A stretch of DNA of 64,000 nt from Cohnella phaseoli (GCF_003386235.1 NZ_QRDZ01000008.1:1-64000); one strand, 5' to 3'; shown: positions 1 through 8,616, numbered from the stretch's first letter. Program-made: numbers and translations. Notes: generated by a model not told the origin, from the letters alone.

Positions 1-24
1 TGTAGGACCATATTTTCCCTTTTT

Positions 25-46
25 CCGTCATTTGGACGGTTTGTTT
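25..46 (+). terminator. weak terminator-like hairpin
   Basis: CCGTC (25-29) and GACGG (35-39) form a 5-bp stem followed by TTTGTTT. It could end a plus-strand gene left of the window. The stem is short and no such gene is visible, so this is tentative. Confidence 0.3.
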
Positions 47-93
47 GGGTTGCCTATTTCTGTTCATACGTGCGTTAGCTGTGGATTTCAGAC

Positions 94-417
94 TTATACA
101 TTCTCCTCGAACTCTCCAACAAAATGCTCATGAACATGATTAATTAAGGTAGTATTCCGAAGATTCAGTCCATCCAAGAAGCCCTGTCTATAGATTATTT
201 CGTTGGCAAATGCAGCTTGATAATTTGCTTTATCTTCAAAATCAAATAATAACTCTTGGCATGAATCTGGAATGCTTCGCATCATTTCTTGAAACGAACA
301 TCGTTTGGTATTCACAAGCTCCTTGTAGTATAAATTCTTCATTAAAACTACTTGCCCAATTTCTTCAGTTCTTTTTCCAACAAAACAATCAAAGTAATGC
401 TCTAAATCTTTAAGCAT
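94..417 (-). CDS. small helical protein, DUF6809-like (uncertain)
   Basis: This gene encodes 107 residues with no signal peptide or membrane segment. The start is supported by GGAGGGG seven bases before the ATG. The layout of a charged helical N-terminus, an Ile-Pro-Asp-Ser turn near the middle, and Phe-Leu-Asp-Gly near the end resembles small DUF6809-type proteins of Firmicute phages and accessory DNA. That resemblance is from memory and not secure. It is transcribed away from the ribbon-helix-helix gene at 564, and the shared spacer carries repeated operator-like boxes, so the two genes probably share control. The function is unknown. Confidence 0.6.
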   Translation of the reverse strand: MLKDLEHYFDCFVGKRTEEIGQVVLMKNLYYKELVNTKRCSFQEMMRSIPDSCQELLFDFEDKANYQAAFANEIIYRQGFLDGLNLRNTTLINHVHEHFVGEFEENV

Positions 418-434
418 TTAATTCCCCTCCAATT

Positions 435-546
435 TGGTGATGTCACTTAGAAATCACTTCACATTTCCATTCTATGGTGAACTCGAAGTGATGTCAATAT
501 GAATGTATTCTCAGTGACTTCTAAGTGATAATATAGTGCTATCACT
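435..546. promoter_or_regulatory. operator-like TCAC/GTGA box array between divergent genes
   Basis: TCACTTAGAAATCACT (443-458) is the near-exact reverse complement of AGTGACTTCTAAGTGA (513-528), with 15 of 16 positions matching. Further boxes are GTGATGTCAC (437-446), AGTGATGTCA (487-496) and AGTG-CTAT-CACT (535-546). Short two-fold half-sites repeated like this fit Arc/CopG-type ribbon-helix-helix dimers. The protein at 564 is the natural candidate to bind here and repress itself and the divergent gene. Binding is inferred. Confidence 0.6.
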
Positions 547-563
547 AAAAAGGGGCAATAATC

Positions 564-737
564 GTGGCAACTAATAAAAGGGTCTTTACTTTAAGATTAG
601 AGGATACAAACTTTCAAAAAATTAAATATATTGCAGACAAAAATAAACGTTCTATTGCTATGCAAATTGAATATTTGATTGAGCAGCACATCCAAGAATA
701 CGAAAAGAAAAACGGCCCCATTCCTACAGAGAATTAA
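564..737 (+). CDS. ribbon-helix-helix (Arc/CopG-type) DNA-binding protein
   Basis: A GTG start preceded by AGGGG opens a 57-residue reading frame. Residues 6-14 (Arg-Val-Phe-Thr-Leu-Arg-Leu-Glu-Asp) form the beta strand that would enter the major groove. Two helices follow, about residues 16-28 and 30-49, with Lys-Arg-Ser-Ile at the turn. This is the Arc repressor layout, and the length is normal for the family. The gene is divergent from the one ending at 94. It is followed by a perfect hairpin, so it is probably a single-gene unit. The repeats upstream suggest autoregulation. The call rests on fold pattern only. Confidence 0.75.
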   Translation: MATNKRVFTLRLEDTNFQKIKYIADKNKRSIAMQIEYLIEQHIQEYEKKNGPIPTEN

Positions 738-769
738 AAGTCCTCCTAGAATCACTTCTAGGAGGACTT
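738..769. terminator. bidirectional terminator
   Basis: A perfect 14-bp stem (738-751 with 756-769) has a four-base loop. It lies directly after the ribbon-helix-helix stop codon. On the minus strand it is followed by TTTAATTC, so it can also end the VanZ operon arriving from the right. Confidence 0.75.
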
Positions 770-800
770 GCATATCCATAAATCCTTAACACCGCTACCT

Positions 801-1739
801 TCACCAATTCCAGGAATACTTCATCTCCCGAAATCCAACATCCCACACCTTTTCATTTCCCTCAATCGTTATTGTGAGCTCCTTGGCCTGTTCGACATAG
901 AGGCTGGATATCTCCGGCTCTTGACGTTCATCCGTCGCTGATACGGATAGGTACTCCTGTCCATCCACGGAAATGCTCAGGCTCCCGCGAAGATTCTCTT
1001 GATCGGGAATGCCGTAGTTGAAGTAGAGATACAGCTCGTTATTGCCCAAGGAATAGGTGTACGTTTCAACATTATTGCCCCCAGCGCTGTACACATTATG
1101 CTTGGGTTCTACGTCTTGGCCGCCAACTTTGAAACTGTACGGCTTTGCTCCCATCGCCGGATTTCCGCTGCTGTCCTTCAATTCGCTTAGCGCAACAAAC
1201 GGCCCCAGCTCTTGGACGTAGGCTTTGTTAAAGATCCCGAAGCTCCCCCAAACTCCGCCTAGAAGGATAACAACGGAAATGCCCGTAACGACTATATTTC
1301 TCCTGACACTCGTTGTCCGAAAGCCAATTTTGTAAGCTCCGAATCCGATTGCTGCGCCTATGGAGTTTTGAATGACATCGTTAAGATCGAAGCTGCCGAG
1401 CATAGTTAGAGCCTGAATGGTTTCAATCGCAAGAATCGACAGGATGAACAAGGCGATGAATCGAATAAAGCTGATCCGATATAACAACGGAATCAATAAG
1501 CCAAAAGGGATGAAAGCTGCGACGTTGCCAATACCCACAAGGTCCATCACGGTCGGATGCAGAAGCAGATCGGACAGACTTGGAAGCCTAAAAAAATCGA
1601 GCGGGAAGAAAAGAAAGGTGTAGCCGGCCTCTCGATCCACGGTGCCTGTTCTCCCAAAAGCGAGAAGCATAAAATAGAGAATCATAAGGGTATAACATGC
1701 GGTTATGGCTAAAACGATCTTACGTTGTTGTGTGGTCAT
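801..1739 (-). CDS. VanZ family membrane protein with C-terminal beta domain
   Basis: This gene encodes 312 residues. Residues 1-150 carry about four membrane segments with VanZ hallmarks: Gly-Asn-Val-Ala-Ala-Phe-Ile-Pro-Phe-Gly, then Phe-Asp-Leu-Asn-Asp-Val-Ile-Gln-Asn. After another membrane segment the C-terminal 120 residues are rich in Gly, Tyr and beta pattern and look like an NPCBM-type extracellular domain. VanZ of Tn1546 lowers teicoplanin susceptibility, but most chromosomal VanZ proteins have no known role. AGGAG precedes the ATG. The gene starts 10 bases after the exporter permease, so it is probably its operon partner. A role in envelope-antibiotic tolerance is inferred. Confidence 0.85.
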   Translation of the reverse strand: MTTQQRKIVLAITACYTLMILYFMLLAFGRTGTVDREAGYTFLFFPLDFFRLPSLSDLLLHPTVMDLVGIGNVAAFIPFGLLIPLLYRISFIRFIALFILSILAIETIQALTMLGSFDLNDVIQNSIGAAIGFGAYKIGFRTTSVRRNIVVTGISVVILLGGVWGSFGIFNKAYVQELGPFVALSELKDSSGNPAMGAKPYSFKVGGQDVEPKHNVYSAGGNNVETYTYSLGNNELYLYFNYGIPDQENLRGSLSISVDGQEYLSVSATDERQEPEISSLYVEQAKELTITIEGNEKVWDVGFREMKYSWNW

Positions 1740-1749
1740 GGGTCTCTCC

Positions 1750-4338
1750 TCATATACTTTCCTGCTTCAACGCATCCATCAGGTTTTCTCTTTTCACTTT
1801 CGCGGCGGAATAGAGCATCGCGGAGCCGACGATGACGAATACGGCGGCAATGACCGCAACAATGCTCGTCCAAGGCATGGCGAATGCAAAGCCGAATTTG
1901 TTCGAAAATGCTTTATAAATCAAAACCATCACGATGAAGCTGACGGGAAGCCCGAACAACAGCGACTTGACCCCATAAAAGATACTTTCGTAGTTAAGCA
2001 TTTTCGTAAAGCTTTTTGGCGTCATGCCAACGGACTTCAGCATCGCAAATTCCCGTTTGCGCAGGGATACGCCTGTCGAGATCGTATTAAAGATGTTCGC
2101 AATGGAAATCGCCGAAATCAATACGATAAAACCGTAAGAAAAGACGGACATCAGTAGAACCTGTTGTTCTTCGCTTTTTCTGGATTGATATAAATTGTAG
2201 GTCTGCAGATTGGTCACCTGCATCTCCTCGATTTGCTGCTGCGTTCTCATCGGATCCGCACTTTTCAAATGGAGGAAGGTCTCAATGTTCGCCATGTCCT
2301 CTTCGTCTGCCAGGCGATTCATGACGCGCTCCGAAACGATGATATTCAGCCCGCTTACCCCTAACGGGGTCATCCCCATAGGCGCTTGATCCGTCAACGC
2401 GGCAACCGTCACACTGCTTCCCTTAGTCTCTTCTCCGGTTTCAAAATCCACATTCGTTAGCTCGATACGTTGGCCGATCTTCGTATAGATCGCCTTCGTC
2501 TGAACAAATCTCCCCGTGCCCCTTTCCTCGTAACGAATGGTATCAATCACGATCGCAGCGGGATGCTCCGGGTCCGTCAGTTGTTCGTAATCCGCACCAA
2601 CCGCTTTGGCGTAGGCTTGCAGACCTGAATCGTTTAAGGCATGAATCTTAATGGTGTAAAGATATTTTCCGTCTTGAACTAAACTTATATCCTCCTTAAC
2701 CAGCTCTTGCAATTCATCGGCGAGCTGTGCTTCAGCGACCCATGTGTCCTTATAAAGTTCGTCTATCACATTATATTCCGTCACGTCATCTAAGGACGCA
2801 ATCGAGCGAATCAACTGGTCGTCTAACCTTTGCCCATTGCCGTATGAGACTTCAATATCGTATTTAATGCCTTGCTGAGACAGCTTTAAGGATTGTTTCA
2901 AACCCGCGGTAAAAAACGATACCGTTAAAAATAGTACGATGCTGATAACGAGCGAAAATACGATCGTATGATATCTCCGTTTGTTCCTTTTCAAGTTTTT
3001 TAATCCGATTTCCGCCTCGATTCCGAACAGCTTACGAATGAACTTCGACGTTTTCACAGATTTAACTGTAAGCTTTACGTCGGAGGTCTGGCGAATCGCG
3101 TCCATGGCAGAAATCTTGGATGCTTTGACAGCGGGGAGATACGTGGAAATAAGAATCGTCAGCATCGAAACCGCGCAGGAAATTAGAAGCGATAACGGCG
3201 TGACGGCAAGCGCCAGCTTCTCCTTGGTCCATAGCGCCCCTTGTATCATGGGATTCATAAACCAGAAAGTAATCCCGATTCCGGCAAGACCGCATAGGAT
3301 TCCAACGGGAATGCTGATCAGGCCAATGACGACACCTTCAAAAAGCACTGAATTTCTCTTCTGTCTTTTCGTAGCCCCTACGCTCGCCAGCATTCCTAAA
3401 TGGCGGGAGCGTTCCGAGACGGATATCGCAAAAGCATTATAGATGAGCGAAACCGAGCCGATCATAATCACCGCCATCAGGATCGCCGACAAAGAAATCA
3501 TCGTGCTGGATGAAGCTCTGCTCTTGGATAAGCCGTAATAATGAAGCAAATCATTATTATATTGGACCGTTGCGATATGGTTGCTTTCCGCCAATTTTCC
3601 CGCATGTGCGAATAGCGATCGATTGACTTTCTGCAGAACGACCGCCGCATTGACTCGTTGATTAGCTCCGATGAGATCTTCGTCGATATAGCTAATAACC
3701 GTATATCCCGGAGCCCAAGCCGCTTCCCATACGGGACGCTTGATGAAGCCTACCACCGTATAATCTTGCGTCTCGATGTGCTGCAGGGTTTCGGTCAAGT
3801 TGCCTTCTTCCCTGCGGAGCGACTCGGTTTGACCCAGGGGCTGGTCGTTCCCTTGTTCGAATCGTTCGCCGACGCGAAGGGTTAAGCGATCGCCGATTTC
3901 GTATTTCACTTTGGCGTTCGTTACGACGGCTTCGGAAATGACGATTTCCTTATCCGTTTGCGGAAGACGCCCCTTGCTCAGTTCAACCTGAAATTGCGCG
4001 ATCCCTTGTGCATCGTATTGTTGGATGAACAAATACGGCTTATTTGGATTTTCTCCTCCTATTGCGGCATAGCCAAGATCTCTTGTAATCGCAACGGTTT
4101 TGGTTGCGTCATCGTCCAGAATCGCCGCAAGCTGATCCTTGTTAACCTCTTGATATTGAACGTGCCATTCCCCTGAATTCGCGATGGTCTGTCTGATCAT
4201 TAAATCGGAAAAGGAAGAAACAAGCGTAGCGACCGCAGTCACCATGGCTACCGAAATGACGACGCCTATGAGGGTGACAAGCGTTCGTCGCTTGTTCTGC
4301 TTCAAATGCCGGATCGTTAATTTATTGACGATGTTCAT
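1750..4338 (-). CDS. FtsX-type ABC transporter permease
   Basis: This is an 862-residue permease. It has an N-terminal membrane anchor (about 18-40), a large outer domain (about 45-275), FtsX-like membrane segments with the Ser-Glu-Arg-Ser-Arg-His-Leu-Gly-Met-Leu motif near 300, a second anchor and outer domain (about 455-715), and a final FtsX block with Arg-Lys-Arg-Glu-Phe-Ala-Met-Leu-Lys-Ser. Such MacB/BceB-like proteins do not import; they couple ATP hydrolysis to envelope work or antibiotic removal. Its start overlaps the ATPase stop by four bases, showing co-translation. It is longer than BceB (about 650 residues), so substrate cannot be carried over from that family. Confidence 0.9.
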   Translation of the reverse strand: MNIVNKLTIRHLKQNKRRTLVTLIGVVISVAMVTAVATLVSSFSDLMIRQTIANSGEWHVQYQEVNKDQLAAILDDDATKTVAITRDLGYAAIGGENPNKPYLFIQQYDAQGIAQFQVELSKGRLPQTDKEIVISEAVVTNAKVKYEIGDRLTLRVGERFEQGNDQPLGQTESLRREEGNLTETLQHIETQDYTVVGFIKRPVWEAAWAPGYTVISYIDEDLIGANQRVNAAVVLQKVNRSLFAHAGKLAESNHIATVQYNNDLLHYYGLSKSRASSSTMISLSAILMAVIMIGSVSLIYNAFAISVSERSRHLGMLASVGATKRQKRNSVLFEGVVIGLISIPVGILCGLAGIGITFWFMNPMIQGALWTKEKLALAVTPLSLLISCAVSMLTILISTYLPAVKASKISAMDAIRQTSDVKLTVKSVKTSKFIRKLFGIEAEIGLKNLKRNKRRYHTIVFSLVISIVLFLTVSFFTAGLKQSLKLSQQGIKYDIEVSYGNGQRLDDQLIRSIASLDDVTEYNVIDELYKDTWVAEAQLADELQELVKEDISLVQDGKYLYTIKIHALNDSGLQAYAKAVGADYEQLTDPEHPAAIVIDTIRYEERGTGRFVQTKAIYTKIGQRIELTNVDFETGEETKGSSVTVAALTDQAPMGMTPLGVSGLNIIVSERVMNRLADEEDMANIETFLHLKSADPMRTQQQIEEMQVTNLQTYNLYQSRKSEEQQVLLMSVFSYGFIVLISAISIANIFNTISTGVSLRKREFAMLKSVGMTPKSFTKMLNYESIFYGVKSLLFGLPVSFIVMVLIYKAFSNKFGFAFAMPWTSIVAVIAAVFVIVGSAMLYSAAKVKRENLMDALKQESI

Positions 4339-5018
4339 CGACGGATCACCTCGTCCTTGGCAATCCTTCCGTCTTCGATCGTAATGATCCTGTCGGCTTG
4401 CAGGGCGATTCGTTCGTCGTGCGTAATGACGATCAACGTCTGATGATAGGTTTTATTCAGCATTTTTAACAAGTCGACGATCTCGCTGCTATTCTTGCTG
4501 TCCAGATTTCCGGTCGGTTCGTCCGCCAGCATAATCGCAGGATTGCCTATGACCGCTCGGCCGATTGACACCCGCTGCTGCTGTCCGCCGGAAAGCTGAT
4601 TAGGCAGATGGTTTAAGCGATGCTGCAGATCCAACGTGCTCACAAGACTGTCCAAATGCTTCCGATCTACCTTCTGTTGGTCCAGCAAGAGCGGCAGCGT
4701 CATGTTCTCCTCCACCGTCAGGACCGGAATCAGATTGAAGAACTGGTAGACCAGGCCGATCTGTCTGCGGCGAAAAATGGCTAGCTGCGTTTCATTCAAG
4801 GCATACATGTCCGTGTCCTCAACCCACACCTTACCGCCTGTCGGCTGATCTACCCCGCCCAGCATATGCAGCAGCGTCGATTTTCCCGAGCCGGACGGAC
4901 CGATAATCGCGACGAACTCCCCTTTGCGAACGGAGAACGAAACATCGTCAAGCGCCTTCACCGCCGAATCGCCTTGCCCGTATATTTTAGACAGATGCTC
5001 GATTTTTAAGATTTCCAT
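4335..5018 (-). CDS. ABC transporter ATP-binding protein, LolD/MacB/BceA type
   Basis: This is a 227-residue nucleotide-binding protein. It has Walker A at residues 40-48 (Gly-Pro-Ser-Gly-Ser-Gly-Lys-Ser-Thr), the signature Leu-Ser-Gly-Gly-Gln-Gln-Gln near 142, Walker B Ile-Met-Leu-Ala-Asp-Glu (162-167) and an H-loop Ile-Thr-His-Asp. It energises the overlapping FtsX-type permease. The order is ATPase, permease, VanZ. The spacer upstream holds GTGAC/GTCAC boxes that may be the target of the response regulator at 6121. Confidence 0.93.
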   Translation of the reverse strand: MEILKIEHLSKIYGQGDSAVKALDDVSFSVRKGEFVAIIGPSGSGKSTLLHMLGGVDQPTGGKVWVEDTDMYALNETQLAIFRRRQIGLVYQFFNLIPVLTVEENMTLPLLLDQQKVDRKHLDSLVSTLDLQHRLNHLPNQLSGGQQQRVSIGRAVIGNPAIMLADEPTGNLDSKNSSEIVDLLKMLNKTYHQTLIVITHDERIALQADRIITIEDGRIAKDEVIRR

Positions 5019-5078
5019 TGTCAGACCTCCATAGTGTTGCTGCTGAATATCATTTTATCCGGCTAAAATGACTTTCAA

Positions 5079-5106
5079 GTGACGATGAAGGTGACAATTT
5101 AGTCAC
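5079..5106 (-). promoter_or_regulatory. candidate response-regulator operator for the ABC exporter operon
   Basis: The boxes are GTGAC at 5079-5083, GTGAC at 5091-5095 and GTCAC at 5102-5106. The last two form an inverted repeat with a six-base spacer; the first is a direct repeat offset by 12. They lie 60-90 bases upstream of the ATPase start, where an OmpR-type regulator would act. Assignment to the neighbouring regulator is inferred. Confidence 0.45.
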
Positions 5107-5118
5107 TTACAGGTGCCT

Positions 5119-6120
5119 TTAAATGACTTGCTTATAAAATTTAATCCGGAACTGTGTCCCCGTCTCGCCGTCGCTCGTCACGTCGATCACGCCGTTCTGA
5201 CTGGCCACTATGCTGTGAGCCATCGCGAGACCTATGCCGATGCTCCCTTCGGCAGCGTTCTTTCCTTTGTAGAATCGCTTAAAAATATAGGGCAAATCCT
5301 CTTTGGGGATGCCCTTCCCGTTGTCGGCAATGATTACTTCCGTAAATAACGCGTTTTCGGAAAAGGTTATGGCGATAGCCCCGCCTTCGGGCGTGTGCTC
5401 CACGCCATTCTTCAAAATATTGATGACCGCCTCGGCAGTCCAGTTGAAATCGCCAATAAACGAGACATTATCGTCGCCCACGATGGAAAGCGTCTGTCCC
5501 TTAATATCCATCGGAATCATCACCGGTTCCAGCGCTTTTTGGATCAGATTTTTGACAGATATGCGATCTTTCTTAAATGGAATCGTCTTCGCGTCGATTT
5601 TCGACAGCTTTAACAAGGAGGATACAAGCCAATCTATGCGTTCAAGCTGAACGCGAATATGGTGGGTGAACTCCGATCTCTTGGCCGGAGAGAGGTTAGG
5701 GTCGCTTAATAAATCCGCCATCATCGTCATGGACGTGAGCGGCGTTTTGAGCTGATGCGAAATGTCGGAAATGGCGTCCGTCAATTGAACCTTGTCCCGT
5801 TGCAGAAGCGAACGATGCTCCGATAACATAAGCGTCACTTTATAAATGTTGTTTTTCAAAATGCTAAGCTCGCCCTCCTGGTTATCGCGAACGTCAAGCG
5901 TATCGTTGCCGTTGCTGATTTCCCCCATGTAGACGGATAACTTGTCGAGCTCGCGGTATCTCCATCTAGTGAATAACAAACTGCTGCCCATGAGTAGAAG
6001 GGATAGGATGAAAACAAGCAATGTGGAGACAGGTGAAATGAAGGCTGCGACAAGGATCGCCGTTAAGCTGATCGCGCCCATAACAAGCAATAAAAATCGA
6101 ATCTCCCGATTGCGCAGCAT
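5119..6120 (-). CDS. sensor histidine kinase, intramembrane-sensing (BceS-like)
   Basis: This is a 333-residue kinase with two N-terminal membrane helices (about 8-28 and 30-50) joined by almost no loop, and no clear HAMP domain. That is the plan of Bce-type kinases, which sense through their ABC partner rather than an outer domain. The phospho-acceptor is His122 in Ser-His-Gln-Leu-Lys-Thr-Pro-Leu-Thr, and the ATPase end has Asn-Gly, Asp-Asn-Gly-Lys-Gly-Ile and Gly-Ile-Gly-Leu boxes. Its ATG follows the regulator stop with no gap. The exporter operon lies downstream on the same strand. Confidence 0.9.
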   Translation of the reverse strand: MLRNREIRFLLLVMGAISLTAILVAAFISPVSTLLVFILSLLLMGSSLLFTRWRYRELDKLSVYMGEISNGNDTLDVRDNQEGELSILKNNIYKVTLMLSEHRSLLQRDKVQLTDAISDISHQLKTPLTSMTMMADLLSDPNLSPAKRSEFTHHIRVQLERIDWLVSSLLKLSKIDAKTIPFKKDRISVKNLIQKALEPVMIPMDIKGQTLSIVGDDNVSFIGDFNWTAEAVINILKNGVEHTPEGGAIAITFSENALFTEVIIADNGKGIPKEDLPYIFKRFYKGKNAAEGSIGIGLAMAHSIVASQNGVIDVTSDGETGTQFRIKFYKQVI

Positions 6121-6804
6121 CTAATCACCGACCTTATAGCCTAGACCACGGACCGTCTTAATCAATGTCGGCTGTTGCGGATCATCTTCCAGTTTTTCCC
6201 TCAGCCGCTTAATGTAAACCGTTAGCGTATTATCGTTTACGAAGTCGCCGGCCACGTCCCAGATTTGCTCTAACAGTTGATTTCTGGTAAGAACCTGGCC
6301 CATGTGGTTGCCGAAAATCAGCAATAAACGATACTCCAGTGCGGTTAACGGAATTTCGACGCCGCTTTTATGCACTTTGCCTTCCAGCGTATGGATTCGC
6401 ACATTGCCGATGTCTACGATCGCCTTCGTTTGCGGCGACTTCTGATATCTCCGCAGGACGGTCTTGATCCGAGAGAGCAGCTCGCGAACGCGAAAAGGCT
6501 TCGTAATATAATCGTCGGCTCCCATATCCAGCCCCATTACGACATTGACCTCATCGTCGACTGCCGTTAAGAAGATAACCGGTATGTCCCGCCGCCCTTT
6601 AACCATTTTGCACAGCTCATAGCCGCTCCCATCCGGAAGCGACAAATCCAATAAGCATAAGTCGATTTGATCGATGTTGTCGGCGAGCACCCGCTTGGCC
6701 GAAGCGACATCATGGCACAGCACCGTTGCAAAATGTTCCTGCTGCAGCGAATACTCCAGACCGGACGCAATCGTCTTATCGTCTTCGACCAATAAAATCT
6801 TCAT
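6121..6804 (-). CDS. OmpR-family response regulator
   Basis: This is a 227-residue regulator. The receiver domain has acidic Asp8-Asp9, phospho-acceptor Asp53 and Lys102, and a C-terminal winged helix ends in Thr-Val-Arg-Gly-Leu-Gly-Tyr. It is the first gene of a regulator-kinase pair and partners the kinase at 5119. The likely target is the exporter-VanZ operon, judged by gene order and the boxes at 5079-5106. Confidence 0.93.
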   Translation of the reverse strand: MKILLVEDDKTIASGLEYSLQQEHFATVLCHDVASAKRVLADNIDQIDLCLLDLSLPDGSGYELCKMVKGRRDIPVIFLTAVDDEVNVVMGLDMGADDYITKPFRVRELLSRIKTVLRRYQKSPQTKAIVDIGNVRIHTLEGKVHKSGVEIPLTALEYRLLLIFGNHMGQVLTRNQLLEQIWDVAGDFVNDNTLTVYIKRLREKLEDDPQQPTLIKTVRGLGYKVGD

Positions 6805-6894
6805 CCTCAGATCATCCTCGCGGTGGAAATAAGATTCGTTTTGAAATTTTGAAAGCCTCCATTTATTCTAGCTGTTATTTCAGCCGCTTGTAAA

Positions 6895-6923
6895 TTGACA
6901 CTATATACAGTATCATTATAAAT
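6895..6923 (+). promoter_or_regulatory. sigma-A promoter of hicAB
   Basis: TTGACA (6895-6900) and TATAAA (6917-6922) are separated by 16 bases. Transcription would start near 6930, about 40 bases before the HicA start. Repeated GTATCA-like words around 6910-6950 may be antitoxin operators, but the symmetry is weak. Confidence 0.6.
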
Positions 6924-6971
6924 GACATCATGATATTACATATGGTATCACGCCATGGAGGTGAATCCCGT

Positions 6972-7199
6972 GTGTCTCGGATAGACAAACTGGTTCAGAA
7001 GATGAAAAACCAACCACATAACATAAGATATCCTGAAGCCGCAAAGGTATTGGAGCATTTTGGTTATCAGTTGGTTCGAGCAAGTGGTTCTCATCGTCAT
7101 TTTCGGAATTCTGAGGGGTCGCTAATCACGGTAAAGGAGGACAAACCCACCATCAAGCGAGCGTATGTGGAGGATGTTTTGAGCAGGATTGGGGAATAA
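6972..7199 (+). CDS. hicA: HicA-type toxin (mRNA interferase)
   Basis: HicA toxins are small double-stranded-RNA-binding-fold proteins that cut mRNA. I place the start at GTG 6972, nine bases after GGAGGTG (6957-6963), giving 75 residues; the ATG at 6930 has no ribosome site. The family core is present: Gly-Tyr-Gln-Leu-Val-Arg-Ala-Ser-Gly-Ser-His (31-41), with His41 as the catalytic residue, followed by His-Phe and a basic C-terminal helix. HicB follows, so toxin precedes antitoxin as is usual for this family. Confidence 0.88.
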   Translation: MSRIDKLVQKMKNQPHNIRYPEAAKVLEHFGYQLVRASGSHRHFRNSEGSLITVKEDKPTIKRAYVEDVLSRIGE

Positions 7200-7291
7200 G
7201 ATTCCCCTTTCCTGATTAAATTTAATAATAGATGATCTGTAGAGAGAGAAAATTTGACGTATTGGGGAAATCGATTCTAAGGAGGGTGCGG

Positions 7292-7657
7292 GTGAGGGCT
7301 TTAATGGAAAAAAATCTTGAGTATTACTTGGGATTAGAGTATACGATGGTTATCAGACATGTCATGGAGGATACAGGAAATTATTATTATGGGAAATATG
7401 TAGAATTGGAGGGATGTCAAAGTACAGCCGACACTATTGAAGAACTAATCAAAAACCTCGAAGAGGTTAAACAAGACCACATAGAAATTAAACTCGAATT
7501 CGGCGATCCTATCCCCGAACCTAGAGAACTTCCTAGTGGCAACATCATGCTTAGAATGCCAAAAACATTGCACAGAGATTTAATTGATAATGCAGAGCGT
7601 GAGGGTGTAAGTCTAAATCAGTATATTCTATATAAACTAAGCGGAAAAGCAAAATAA
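7292..7657 (+). CDS. hicB: HicB-type antitoxin
   Basis: HicB neutralises HicA and represses the operon. The N-terminal two thirds have the partial RNase-H-like HicB fold with a Thr-Ile-Glu-Glu-Leu-Ile-Lys-Asn-Leu helix. The last 40 residues (from Leu-Pro-Ser-Gly-Asn) form a ribbon-helix-helix DNA-binding tail with Val-Ser-Leu-Asn-Gln-Tyr-Ile. The start is not certain: AGGAGG at 7280-7285 best serves GTG 7292 (121 residues); ATG 7304 is 18 bases away and GTG 7286 overlaps the site. The gap to HicA is 92 bases. Confidence 0.85.
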   Translation: MRALMEKNLEYYLGLEYTMVIRHVMEDTGNYYYGKYVELEGCQSTADTIEELIKNLEEVKQDHIEIKLEFGDPIPEPRELPSGNIMLRMPKTLHRDLIDNAEREGVSLNQYILYKLSGKAK

Positions 7658-7663
7658 TAACCT

Positions 7664-7708
7664 AACGAGAACTATGCGCGAATTGCGGACAGTTCTCGTT
7701 TTGGTTTT
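7664..7708 (+). terminator. terminator of hicAB
   Basis: AACGAGAACT (7664-7673) pairs perfectly with AGTTCTCGTT (7691-7700), followed by TTGGTTTT. Confidence 0.75.
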
Positions 7709-7770
7709 GAGAGCGTGAGAGCGCTAAAAAGAAACGATCTTCATTTCCCCTCTCCCCTTGGCTAGCGATA

Positions 7771-8616
7771 TCACCTAGGAAAGAAACGCTCAATTTGTTC
7801 AAGATCCCCCTGATCTAGCTCCCACCCTAAAGCATTTAGATTATCGGCAATGTGCTCCTTTTTCGCAGCTTTAGGGATTGTAACCAAATCTTCCTGTCTT
7901 AACACCCAGTTTAACGCCACTTGATAAGCGGTCTTGCCGTGTTTGGCCCCTATGGATTCCAGGACATGGCGTTCTTGCGATCCGATCTCAGGAAAACCCT
8001 TCGCGCCGAATACATGAGGAGCATATCCAAATGGCGAGTACCCCATAATGGTAATCCCGTTCTTCTTTGCAAAGGGCAATATTTCACTCTCTATGGTTCT
8101 ATCGTTCAGATGATATCCGACTTGATTACAAACCAAGGGTATGCTGCCTAGATGGGATTGAGCCTCCTGCATGAGGCGAGTGGAGAAATTGCTTACTCCC
8201 ACATATTTGATTAGCCCTTTTTGAACTAATTCCGCCATAGCCCCCATCGTTTCCGAAACCTCATATTGCTCGCTGGGCCAATGCTGTAAATATAGATCGA
8301 TGTAATTTGTCTTTAAACGTTCTAAACTAGCCTCTGCTGCGCTTAGAACGCCTTTGTAAGAGCAATTCTTTGCAGAAACCTTCGTTACCAGAAACACATC
8401 GCTTCTAATATCTCGAATGGCCTGGCCAACAACTCTCTCCGATCCTCCGTTGCTATATTCTTCTGCCGTATCAATCAGAGCAAGCCCATGTTCAATTCCG
8501 AAACGCAAAGCCTCGATTTCGTCTTTCTCCGAATGCGGATCTTCGCCAAATTTCCAGGTTCCTTGTCCAATAGCAGGAATACGTACTTCTGTATGGCCTA
8601 GCTTGCGACGTAGCAT
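7771..8616 (-). CDS. aldo/keto reductase
   Basis: This is a 281-residue NAD(P)H-dependent oxidoreductase with a TIM-barrel fold. The catalytic tetrad is visible as Asp49, Tyr54, Lys79 and His112 (Leu-Gln-His-Trp-Pro). The C-terminal Ile-Pro-Lys-Ala-Ala region would bind the cofactor phosphate. It probably reduces aldehydes or ketones; the true substrate cannot be read from sequence. It follows a NimA-like gene on the same strand, with a terminator between, so it is probably its own unit. Confidence 0.93.
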   Translation of the reverse strand: MLRRKLGHTEVRIPAIGQGTWKFGEDPHSEKDEIEALRFGIEHGLALIDTAEEYSNGGSERVVGQAIRDIRSDVFLVTKVSAKNCSYKGVLSAAEASLERLKTNYIDLYLQHWPSEQYEVSETMGAMAELVQKGLIKYVGVSNFSTRLMQEAQSHLGSIPLVCNQVGYHLNDRTIESEILPFAKKNGITIMGYSPFGYAPHVFGAKGFPEIGSQERHVLESIGAKHGKTAYQVALNWVLRQEDLVTIPKAAKKEHIADNLNALGWELDQGDLEQIERFFPR

